Shown here: one piece after another, positions 1 to 9,551 of the stretch | Layout of the letters: each line of letters begins with the position of its first letter | How positions within the stretch are numbered: position 1 is the first letter of the stretch | NCBI RefSeq assembly: GCF_000090795.2 | Contig: NW_003546536.1 | Location: 3,196 to 67,195, forward strand | Direction: 5' to 3' | Source: Amphimedon queenslandica | Lineage: Eukaryota > Porifera > Demospongiae > Haplosclerida > Niphatidae | DNA length: 64,000 nt | Translations under genes and position numbers: made by a program | The notes under the pieces: generated by a model | The model's input: the letters and a program-made list of their open reading frames with translations, nothing else | What the model was told of the DNA's origin: nothing | Databases searched by the model: none

Positions 1-651
1 CGCCGAATTCCTTTTCGTACTTTGCAAAGAAAATGGCAAGTAATTCACACTCACCCAATGCCCTTATAACCACGCCCCTTTGAGTATCCCTTCTGGTGAA
101 GTACACAGGCTATGGGAGAGCAGCTGGTCTATTGATGTCACGTGGGTTACTGGGAGGGGGGACGTCTCCCGGCCAGTCAAATTACTCGAGTGACGAGGAA
201 GATTCTGACACTGAAGAATACATGCAATCCAAGTACTTAAGCAGCAAACTATTAATAGTACCGAGTGCTATTTATAGCCTATTAAGATTACTTAATGCTA
301 GTTAATGTACTTTAATCTATTAATAGTACAGTATAGAAACACTTCATGCAATTATTATTATATAGAGTGAACAGTTTTCCTTTTTAGGTTGGACATGATG
401 ACAGGTGGACCTGCTAAAGATGGAGCCTCAGCTCTTGAAGGAATGACTGACGAAGAGAAGGAGAAAGAAGCAAGAGAGCTTCATGATCTTATACAAAAAT
501 TAAACGAGTCAGTGTTACTATTTTTGTCAATGCATACTGCATCCTTTTTAGGAAAGGCATTATTCAGATGGCTCCACTAGGCAGTGACAACCAACCAATC
601 AAATTACCTCCTCCACCACCTGATGATGACAATGATAGTGACCCTGAGTAA
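1..651 (+). CDS. ric8: Ric-8 (synembryn), C-terminal part
   Basis: Ric-8 is a cytosolic chaperone and guanine-nucleotide exchange factor for G-protein alpha subunits. Only the 3' end is in the window. Exons read as 1-35, 85-232, 388-507 and 552-651, and their phases close exactly to a TAA stop. Diagnostic stretches are [37 protein letters not shown] and [12 protein letters not shown], matching the conserved C-terminal part of Ric-8A/B. The protein ends in a proline run followed by DDDNDSDPE. The first intron (36-84, 49 bp) seems to use a GC donor (GCAAGT), because only this join restores the family reading [11 protein letters not shown]. The 5' part lies off the left edge. Confidence 0.9.
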
Positions 652-753
652 TAATAGTCACATGTAGACATAACAGTTATTATTATTACTATTGTACTAT
701 TACAAATAATTATCATTACACTTCATTGAAAGGAGTTAATGTTTCCTTGAAAT

Positions 754-2892
754 TCACTGAGTTGTCTTACATCTATTCCTGTAGCACCAAATGAGACAGG
801 CTATTAGCAGGACAGTCATGATTAGACCAACCAGTATTGTGGCATATACCAACACTTCATGGAATATCGAGCTATAGGTCATGTCCATACGGTATATTAA
901 GTTATCTGATCCACACACAGTTGTGTTGAGCTGTGCAAGCAAGCATAGATCACTGACAGAACCTTCAGAATAGAAATAACTGGATCTTATCCTAATCCTG
1001 GAAGAGATGTTCTGTACATGTACTATTGCACTGTCAATAATGTCATCAGGAGGTACATTAAAGTCATAGACCATTTTGTTAATGCCCCACGTATTGACTT
1101 GAGAGCAATTGAAAGGGAATTGATCACAGCGAAAGAAGTAGTATGAAGACTCAGTAACATCTATTGTGACTGCTTTTTCTCCTACTTTTAGCAAAGCGCA
1201 GAGAGCTTCATGATCAGTTGCAGATGGACAATGATGACCACGAAACTGTTCCTTAACAGCAGAATCAGCATCAACTTCTTCTGAAAAGAGCCAAATTTCA
1301 TACGGTCTTATGACGCTTTCACTAATGGTAACACTGGAATGAGAAACAAGATAATTAAAATCAATATGAGGAAGAGAGCTTAATACTTCTTCCCTTGTTT
1401 CAATGTTGCTACACTTTGCTAGCAATACTTCTGCACTACAAGTGTCTTCTTGACCCCATAGCACTATATCAAGTGAAGGAGGTACATATGCTGGGAGAGG
1501 GAGACGTATTGTGTCTCCTGGTAATATGGTGACTGTTTCTTCTTGCTTGTAGCTGAAAGCGAGTGTAAGCAATGAAACTTCTATTGCAACTGCAACAATC
1601 AAGCAGAATATAAACGAAATACAGGCTGCAGCTAATGATTGAAATAAAATTAATTATTACATTAATAATAATAATTAGTATTAATTACTTTTGTAACTTG
1701 ATGGTTTAGGATCAGGATTGACATCATCCATACCTATATCTACTGTAAGTAATTTAAACACATATATACATAAATGTTATAATACCTTGATTGGAATTTA
1801 TTGATCTACGATTACTCCTGTTAGTACTTTTGTTAGATCTACGAGTACTCTTGTTAAGTTTAATAAGAGGTTCTTCTTCTTCAGTGTTACCAAGATATGT
1901 TGGTAGTGATGTTGTGAACTTTTCTGTCGTAGAATTTGGCGGAATTGGTGTGGTTTTTGTCCTTTGCTTAAGACCTAATAAAAGCCCATTAATTTATATA
2001 ATTCTTAAAAATAATACTGCACCTTACCATCTTGCATAACTGCCTGGTAAGCATCATCTAGAGCCTTGAGTGCATCATTATCTTCATTTGGAGGTATGTT
2101 ACTCTTCCATGCTGTAAAAATAGCTAGAGCAATGACTGCTTCATATTCTCCTTTATTTCGATTCAGGATACTATCAATATTTGCACTCTCCAGACCTAGA
2201 GCCAAGCCAAATTTTTTGAGCTTGGCAGCGTCGACATTGCTGTTCTGCCCATTGTCAAATAAACTCTCTAGCATTGGGTAAACAGCACAATCTGTAAGAC
2301 CTATGGGTGATGAAAGAAAAAATAAATTCCATGTAAGTTAGATAGACATACATATTGTAATCAACAATAATTATAACCACTGACCAGCAATAGTTTCTGG
2401 TCTATTGCGATTCTGGGTGAAGTCACTACGGCGATGTTTAGTACCAGTAAAAAATGCAGACAACAGTTCACGGTCCTTCTTGGTTAGACGAACTCCCCGC
2501 TTATTCCTCCAGGTAGTATAAATCTGAAAGCCATGCAATCTGGTGTCACTGGTTTCAGCTTTTATGACTTTAATTTCTGCTAGTGTCAAACCCAGTTTTA
2601 GTCCAAAGACTGTCACATCGCAAGAAGGTAAGTTCTCAGTTGAAGCTATGACCTCATCATTGGTGTATTCTAAATAGAATCTAACGGTTAAACTCAGCCA
2701 ACTAAAAGTCTAAAAGCCCCCATACACTAGGCAACATGTTGCTTACAAGATCAAAGTAACCACAAATGTTGCAAGCAACATGTTGCCTAGTGTATGGGGG
2801 CCTTAAAGGAACTAACCTGGAATGGTCTCTTGTTCCTCTACATCTTGTACTTGTACACCTCCTTCCTCTATACCATTTACCCGGCAAGCCAT
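754..2892 (-). CDS. Two-pass membrane protein with two tandem Death-like domains
   Basis: Six exons (2817-2892, 2385-2669, 2028-2300, 1786-1974, 1689-1733, 754-1631) give exactly 582 codons including the stop. The start is ATG in MACRVNGIEEGG. Residues about 40-105 and 135-205 each look like a Death-fold domain (FGLKLGLTLAEIKVIK with IYTTWRNK; FGLALGLESANIDSIL with IFTAWKS). Then comes a Ser/Thr/Arg/Lys-rich linker, a membrane span at about 291-317, an ectodomain of about 225 residues with eight cysteines and N-glycosylation sequons (NCS, NIS, NTT), a second span at about 545-571 and a short Cys/Arg tail. The basic linker suggests the N terminus is cytosolic. All five introns are phase 1. I do not recognise this architecture as a named family. 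A role as a receptor or adaptor in death or immune signalling is inference from the domains. Confidence 0.8.
2716..2801. mobile_element. Short palindromic MITE-like element in intron 1 of the Death-domain gene
   Basis: The two ends are near-perfect inverted repeats of about 33 bp, starting GCCCCCATACACTAGGCAAC and including GCAACATGTTGC, which is itself palindromic. Only about 20 bp of unique sequence separates the arms. It fills more than half of a 147-bp intron, whereas neighbouring introns are about 50-90 bp. A target-site duplication is not clear, so the family is not assigned. Confidence 0.7.
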
Positions 2893-2973
2893 TATGCAGC
2901 GCAGCTATGCCTGTGGTACTTGCGGTACAGGTCAATTTTTCCATCTATGATTTTTCTAATCTCAAAATTTTTG

Positions 2974-3610
2974 TCATTTAAGGGGTGTGGCTAGTAGAAA
3001 TTCTAAATTTTCAAAATGCCTGTTAAAATTTTGTCAATAATCACTACAAAACACAAAAATTAATCAGTAGCTACAATTCTTATTATAAACATAACCTTTT
3101 TGTAATTAATGTAAAGTTGAAAACTCTGCTACATGACAGTCTACCACTGACAGCTTACCCCAATTCTTACTTCTATTTCGGTCATATCGATTAAAAATAT
3201 CTCGTTTAGCTTCGTAAAGGGTGATAAAATCAGACTCTTTTATCATTTTATCCAGAAAATCTTCTGCAAGTCTGGCATGGCGTCTCAAGAGTCATTTAAG
3301 GGGTGTGGCTAGTAGAAATTCTAAATTTTCAAAATGCCTGTTAAAATTTTGTCAATAATCACTACAAAACACAAAAATTAATCAGTAGCTACAATTCTTA
3401 TTATAAACATAACCTTTTTGTAATTAATGTAAAGTTGAAAACTCTGCTACATGACAGTCTACCACTGACAGCTTACCCCAATTCTTACTTCTATTTCGGT
3501 CATATCGATTAAAAATATCTCGTTTAGCTTCGTAAAGGGTGATAAAATCAGACTCTTTTATCATTTTATCCAGAAAATCTTCTGCAAGTCTGGCATGATG
3601 TCTCAAGAGT
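2974..3610. repeat. 318-bp direct tandem duplication of an F-box/LRR gene 3' end
   Basis: About 2974-3292 and 3293-3610 are nearly identical, with an offset of exactly 318 bp and only a couple of differences seen (GGCATGGCG versus GGCATGATG). The unit holds the last ~60 codons, the stop and the 3' flank of the minus-strand F-box/LRR gene. The distal copy (3106-3288) is a coding fragment lying beyond the gene's own stop. The high identity suggests a recent event. Confidence 0.9.
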
Positions 3611-5393
3611 AAATGTTTCAATTTTTTCTTACTATTAATACACAGAGCATCACCAAATGCCAAATTTATTGGTTTACATTGGCAATCCATATAGAGATGA
3701 GTGAGGTTACCATACAGTGCTGGATCTACTGGTAGTTCGATAGCTTTGACTAGCGAACATCTAATGATAAGAATCGAAAGTTTCTGGCATTTCCTAAGAA
3801 TGCTTTCAAGCCCTTCAATATTGTACAACTTTAATGTAGCTGTAGCATATGAAATATTGATTTCCAGATATAAAAGAGACTCCAGATTTGATATCATTGA
3901 AAGCAAATGTTGACTAATAAAATAGTCTAGTTCTTCAGTTCTAATAGTTTCAAAGATGTGAAGACCCTTGAGTCTGGTCATTCTCTTAATGTGACCAATA
4001 ACACTTTCCTTTACTGCCAATTCTCTATCAGTTAGGACTCCTGCTGAACGTCCATCATGCTGCCGTGAGTTGGAGTTAAGTGGTGAGAGAGAGAAACAGC
4101 TGATTGACAAATATTCCAAATATTTCATTTTCGACAAAAGATTCCAAAAGCGTTCTACATCAAAGTTGATACTATCTCTGGAACTAGTAGCAAAAAGAGA
4201 CACATCTAATCCTCTTAGTTTGAGGCAGTGTACAGATAATGGAACCATGTAAGCATTAAGACAATCTGATATAATACTTCCCCTCAAACTGACCTCCAAT
4301 ACGTTAGGGGTCTCCTTGACAATCATACGAAAGGACTCAAGTGATACGATTACAGAAGAAAATCTAAGTACGGTAATGTTAACTCCATATTGACTGTTAT
4401 AAACTGACAGACCAGGAGTGACAGCTTTGTCTTCAAAAACAGCATATCTTTGATTAACATCATTATTCATTGGTGTGATCATATCTCTCATTGTAACCAT
4501 TAGCTCTCCATTAGCAGTCACAGCAACAGATTCAGAACGATTGGGGCCAATTTCGAGCGAGTACTCGGGTACATCATAAAAATCAAAGTCCAAAGGTCGG
4601 CGAAATTTCCTATAAGCTGCAAAATAAGCTGAATGAGTGACATTGGGAAGATGGTGTATATTCCTGGACCAATATTGCTTGCCATAAGTTGAAACAACAA
4701 TAAATGTTTGAGGTAAGCAGTTGTTTAACAACCATAGCTTAAAAAATCGTACTGGTTTAAAATAATTGTAAACCAGTACAACTTTTTTCAACTTAGCAAA
4801 AATGGCAAAATATTTTTCTCTAGAAAAAGGAAACCCGTAAGGAAAAGCGAGGCTTAAGAACTGCAAATGATGTAAAGCTGAATAAATCTTCTCCAAAGCA
4901 TTGACAGAAATCTGAAACCCATAAAGATTCAAAGTATGAATGTTATCAAAGCTAAGAATCATTCGTTGATATGCACTGAATGGTAGTTGTCCCCTTAAAC
5001 TCAGTGACTGTACATGTGGGCGACATGTTCGTAAAGCTGACTTGATGAATGGGGCATTTGTATTATGATAGGCATCATCAATAACAACGTTTCTCCACAA
5101 ATAAGGATCAGAACATATCATGTAGAGCCTTCTATTGACTAATCTAAGGGACATCTTATCTCTGAGTGAGAGGAACATGTATATCTCTTGTATTACCTCA
5201 TTTGGTAGGGAATCAAACCATCAAACGGATTAGTATATTCCTTATCTTGATAATCATCTATCAGCAAAGGAAGCTGGTTTGCAGTGGATCGATTGATAGG
5301 AGGTTCTGAGTGGTAGAAATCATCATCAGACTCGTCATCAAAGAAAGAAATATCAAATTTAAGTCTTTTACAGCAAGGCTCAGCTTCAGACAT
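3424..5393 (-). CDS. F-box and leucine-rich-repeat-like protein, frame interrupted
   Basis: The main frame runs from ATG at 5178 to the stop at 3424 (584 codons). Just upstream, still open, it encodes the start of an F-box, LPNEVIQEIYMFLSL, continuing RLVNRRLYMICSDPYLW. Such proteins usually bind Skp1 and present substrates to an SCF ubiquitin ligase. The rest has irregular leucine-rich repeats. A separate acidic N-terminal frame (5193-5393) starts with ATG at 5393 (MSEAEPCCKRLKFD) and runs into the F-box in another frame. The junction at about 5211-5227 holds a partial 8-nt repeat (TTTGATGGTTTGAT) that accounts for the shift. No intron I can see repairs it. It may be a real disabling change, an allele or a sequence error. 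It is divergent from the Fuzzy gene, with 151 bp between the ATGs. Confidence 0.7.
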
Positions 5394-5544
5394 TGTATGG
5401 ATTTTAGGTTGTTCTCTTCTTCTCCTTGAAATTTAACACACGTGATTGCACATGTGTATGTATATTGAGCATGCGCAGTATTTTATAATTAACTAGTCAA
5501 TTAACCATAATAACTACCATACGGGTGTGGCTAGTAGACAAGAC
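5394..5544. promoter_or_regulatory. Shared promoter between F-box/LRR gene and FUZ
   Basis: This 151-bp gap separates two divergent start codons. It contains an NRF1-like GCATGCGCAG (5469-5478), a CACGTG-type E-box at about 5440 and GGTGTGGCT just before the FUZ start. Its role as a bidirectional promoter is inferred from position and motifs. Confidence 0.5.
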
Positions 5545-7515
5545 ATGTCTGCTTGTTATTTGGCTGTGATAATATCTTCCACTGGCGTCCCTCTCTTCAT
5601 AAGAACCAAAGGAGATGTACCCCAGGCTAGTATTCACTCCATTTTACTTTTAAATCATTTGGCTTTACTTCAAACAGCTGTCCTTCCCTGTGGTAGGATC
5701 TCTTAACGGAGTCCATTGGTTCACTGAGAATGCAAAGGCTTCCTTGCTTAGCTGTACCAGCAAGAACGTTAGAATAGTCTGGAAAAACTTTCATGATTGG
5801 TAAAGTAAAGTTGTTTTTGCAATAATTATTATATATTTCGTAGTCTAACGCTGATCCTTGTCTCTACTAATGACAGCCCAACTGATACTCACTGCAACTA
5901 CCTATCGACACTCATTTTTAATGCTATGGTATATATTGTTGTTATTATTGTTTTTATAATAATAGTTGTTGTTGATTTAGGTCCTTTTGATTGGTCTTCC
6001 TGATTTATTACGAATTGAAGATCCTGAGAATCTGAAGAGAGATTTACGAGTGAGAGAGAGGGAGGGAGGGAGAGAGGAAGAGGGGAATCATAATGTCTTT
6101 TTCTTGTATCTAGTGCTGTTACCCATTGATAGACCTGTTGCTAGGCAACCAGTTCACCATGTCTCCTCTTACACAAACAGTCGAGGTTTTAGTTGATCAC
6201 GAACATAAATCATTAATGGTTAGTGGGCGGAGTCAGACTATGAATAATTAATGAATCATTAATAGGACGGTCTTGGGTCATTAAGTGAAGCAATAGAGAG
6301 TAACTACAGCTGCTTAATAGTGAATCATCAGATAATACACGCTACTGAAAGCTGGTAGGTGTGGTCAGACACACCCCTAATAATTATCCATTATAATTTA
6401 GGTGGCAATTGGACGTTATTGATTCCAACCTGTTGACGCTCCTCCCTTCGTCTCTACCGCCAACCCAATGTACCGATGTACCAGTGTACCTACCAGTGGC
6501 TAGCAATACGTCACCACACAGGTTATTAGTATTCCGTTTGTATGATTCCGTCTCTCTCTTGGTCTTATGTGACACGGAACCATCTCTCGACGTCGCTCAA
6601 AAGATTGTGGTACAGATTTGGCTTCCATTACGTGACAAGATCATTAGTCTTCCCTTGCTGGTACCCAGGGCCTTCCCCCTCAGTGTTACCATGGACTCCA
6701 GCGTCATTGGATTCTGTTTCGTTAACTTATTAACTCGTCGGTCCTTATTGTCGGTACTCTCGTACGAGACACAAGAGAGAAACCCTGCACTGCTCAGCAA
6801 AGGTACAATTTATATTGTACCTATTATTAGAAATGTAGGAATTGATTGCTCCAAAATCTCTGTGCTATAGTACAGGGATTTTGGCCAAATTTTGCAAAAA
6901 TTGAATGGGAGGGAATCCTCCATTTTTATAATTTTTTTCTCATACATATACATGTTCCTATGTTATGCTTTAATGCTCCGTTGCTAAATTTACTGAAATT
7001 AGTTCACACATTTAAAAGTATATTTTCTCTAGGATATCAAGGAGCATTAGATGATAATAAAAAAAGAGACTATTTGATTCAATTTTATAAAACGGTTGCC
7101 GACAATCTTCTACCAATACATGCACCTGCAACAGCTTCTGATAAGAACACCACACCCACTCATGCCCCGCCTACTAACGAGGACAATGATGAACTGGGCG
7201 GAGTTAAAAATAATAATAACAATGACAGCTACAATCTGGTACCATTGACAAAGGATAGGATCCCCCACAAGATTATAGAAACTTACAGCTGCACAAAAGT
7301 AAATAAATTAGTTACTATTCTTGCTAAATAATGTACAATAATTTGTCTTCTTTCTTACATAAAATCTCTCTCTTCTGAAGGGATTCAAAGGTTATGCAAT
7401 TAATAACTTTCAGTACAATATATTTTTATTGTTTGACGTGAACACACCCACTTATGCCTTGAGGGAAATCAGTCATGACACACTTCAATCACTAGTGGCA
7501 AAGGGAGTCCTTTAA
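5545..7515 (+). CDS. fuz: Fuzzy planar cell polarity effector
   Basis: Fuzzy works with Inturned and Wdpcp in the CPLANE complex at the ciliary base, in ciliogenesis and planar polarity. Nine exons (5545-5625, 5678-5799, 5844-5928, 5981-6049, 6114-6218, 6266-6354, 6402-6802, 7033-7298, 7381-7515) close to 450 residues; human FUZ is about 418. Conserved stretches include STGVPLFIRTKGD, VVGSLNGVHWF, VWKNFHD, VLLIGLPDL, VPVYLP with PHRLL, and PRAFPLSVTMDSSVIGF. The Asn/Asp-rich piece in exon 8 is an insertion relative to vertebrates. Intron 1 (5626-5677) appears to have a GC donor (CAG|GCTAGT). Intron 7 (6803-7032) carries a fragment of the GTACTATAGTAC repeat family. Confidence 0.88.
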
Positions 7516-7870
7516 TTCTTGTGACATTTGAACAATCTTTTTTGACCAGAATTTCAATTTTTATATTCATTTTTATATTCATTTTTAATATTCATTTTTA
7601 ATATTCATTTTTAATATCAATATTCATTAGTATGATTTGGATTTATTACAAAATTGTCAAATTTATTTATTATACGGATAATTGAGCAGCCATGGTCTAC
7701 CAGAGAGTCTTCTCTTCACAGTTCTAATCTAAAATAAAAATAAAAATTGAATTAAAATTGCAGTTTATTAAAAGAGGTGTGGCTAGTTATTGATTCTAAA
7801 TACAAGCCCCACCCAATTCCAAACAACCCTGAGCTAGTCAACCAAAACAAGACAAGGAAAGAAAACAAGG

Positions 7871-9520
7871 ATGGCTCAAGTGGAGCAGAACTTTAAGATA
7901 ATATTCTTCCTATTCAACATACTCTTCTTTGTAAGAAACAGCCAAACAATCATTGCAAATCGCGTCCTACTCTTTCTCTCCTTTTAGTGCATGGGGGCTG
8001 GTATGTTGGCAGTTGGTATCTACAATATAGCCTCTCTTCTTGGGTTTGATATCTTTGCCCGCTCAGTCTACCTAACAGGCGGTGCCCTCTTTGTTATGGT
8101 AGGAGCTGTTAAGATGATCCTGGCTCTCCTTGGTATGATTGGCCTTTTCTTGGAGAACAGGATCCTACTGACTATAGTAAGTGTTTCATACCCATACCTC
8201 CATACTCTCATTCTGATAATTCCATGTTTCATTCTTGCAAACAAAGGCCCTTTCATTTACACGTACAGAAGTGCTTTTACATAATGGACACTTTGGGGCC
8301 AAAAAGTGTCTCTGTTATACAGAGGTGTCCTTTATGTGGAGGTTATTTTATACAGTAAGGAATGTAATTGGTACACTAGGTGCTGTCCGTTAAATGGAGG
8401 TGTACGCTATAGAGAGTATCCATTAAGAGAGGCTATACTGTATACTTGATGAGTGATGGAGGAAGAGAGAGAGAGAGAGATAGAGTAAAGAGAAGATCTT
8501 AAAGATAGAGTGTGTGGTTTGTCTGTGTGCAATGACTTCCTGTCTCAATTTATTTGGACTATTGCCAATTCTTATCTACACGTATACACAACCCATATAT
8601 GATCTACTAATACAATAATAATAATAATAATAATCATATAACTACATGTATGTATGCTAATATGTACAATTGTATCTTTGTGGGTGTGTGTATGTGCTTT
8701 AATACAGTATGATATTACATCTCTCCCTCCTCAGTACACTCTTGCCAGTTTATTTGTGATTCTACCGACACTAGCAGCTGGAATATTTGGACTACAGCAA
8801 TGGTTTTTTGTGGTAAGTCATTATTAATATTAGAAAAACACAATCATTAATTAATTATTAGTATGATGAGGTGGGTACGACCCTAACTAACACATATCGT
8901 AGTGATGCAGAATTTGAAAGGACTCAAACTCTTCGTGATCAATTCAGAGTGGACGTGAGTTTAAAATTAATAAACACAAGTCTACGTAATTATATTAGTA
9001 TAGTTGCCATTATATTTAAACTTTCCTAATTTCTCTCTCCCTTTAGTTCCATTGCTGTGGTATTATGTCAGGGTCTCAAGATTACATTAATAATGGTCGT
9101 GCAGTTGAGGATGAGTCATGTATGAATGCTACTAGATACAGGACAGTTGAGAACATTGACATACCACGAGGCATTGTAAGTATATTGATAATGCATTTAA
9201 TGGTAACTGAGAGTGCAGCATCAATGGTTACTGAATATGAGAGAATATTCAATGCCCAAACACAGGATCATGTACACGTACTTTGATGTAAGAATTGTTG
9301 GATCTAGAGGTAGTTGAGAAAACTTTTGGTCTCTCATGCTTTATTATAAGTTCTAAATGTAGATCTAAACGATATCTTTTCTCTTTTGTAGGGCTGTCAG
9401 TATTACATATCTGATGCTATTCGTGACCACCTGTACTATATTGGGACAATAGGTCTCGCCTTTGGGTTCTTTGAAATAACAGCTGCTATTTACGCCATGC
9501 ACAACGCTGAAGGACTCTGA
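7871..9520 (+). CDS. Tetraspanin
   Basis: A four-span membrane organiser protein of the tetraspanin family. Six exons (7871-7930, 7988-8176, 8735-8812, 8862-8954, 9047-9175, 9392-9520) give 225 residues, within the usual range. Spans are FKIIFFLFNILFF onward, VYLTGGALFVMVGAVKMILA, LASLFVILPTLAAGIFGL and IGTIGLAFGFFEITAAIY. The large loop carries the CCG motif (FHCCGIM), then ESCMNAT and a final GC (GCQYY), so it has four cysteines, the minimal type. Every intron is phase 0. The 558-bp intron at 8177-8734 contains a degenerate relative of the window's 61-bp minisatellite. The particular tetraspanin subfamily cannot be told. Confidence 0.85.
8280..8445. repeat. Degenerate relative of the 61-bp minisatellite in a tetraspanin intron
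   Basis: Phrases such as ATGGACACTTTGGGGCC, CAGAGGTGTCCTTTATG, CCGTTAAATGGAGGTG and TCCATTAAGAGAGGCTATAC resemble shuffled, diverged parts of the CTTTATTAAGGACACCATTG units at 35.8-38.2 and 41.5 kb. The likeness is visual; no alignment was made. Confidence 0.4.
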
Positions 9521-9551
9521 TACTCTAGTTATTAAAGCCACACCTCTTTCA

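Noticed and set aside
1791-2281. Plus-strand open frames across the Death-domain gene
   Set aside because: They are shadows of the minus-strand exons, whose phases and splice sites agree.
3106-3288. Separate small gene in the distal copy of the duplication
   Set aside because: It is the duplicated tail of the F-box/LRR coding sequence. Its ATG is created by the codon change at the duplicate and nothing upstream supports a promoter.
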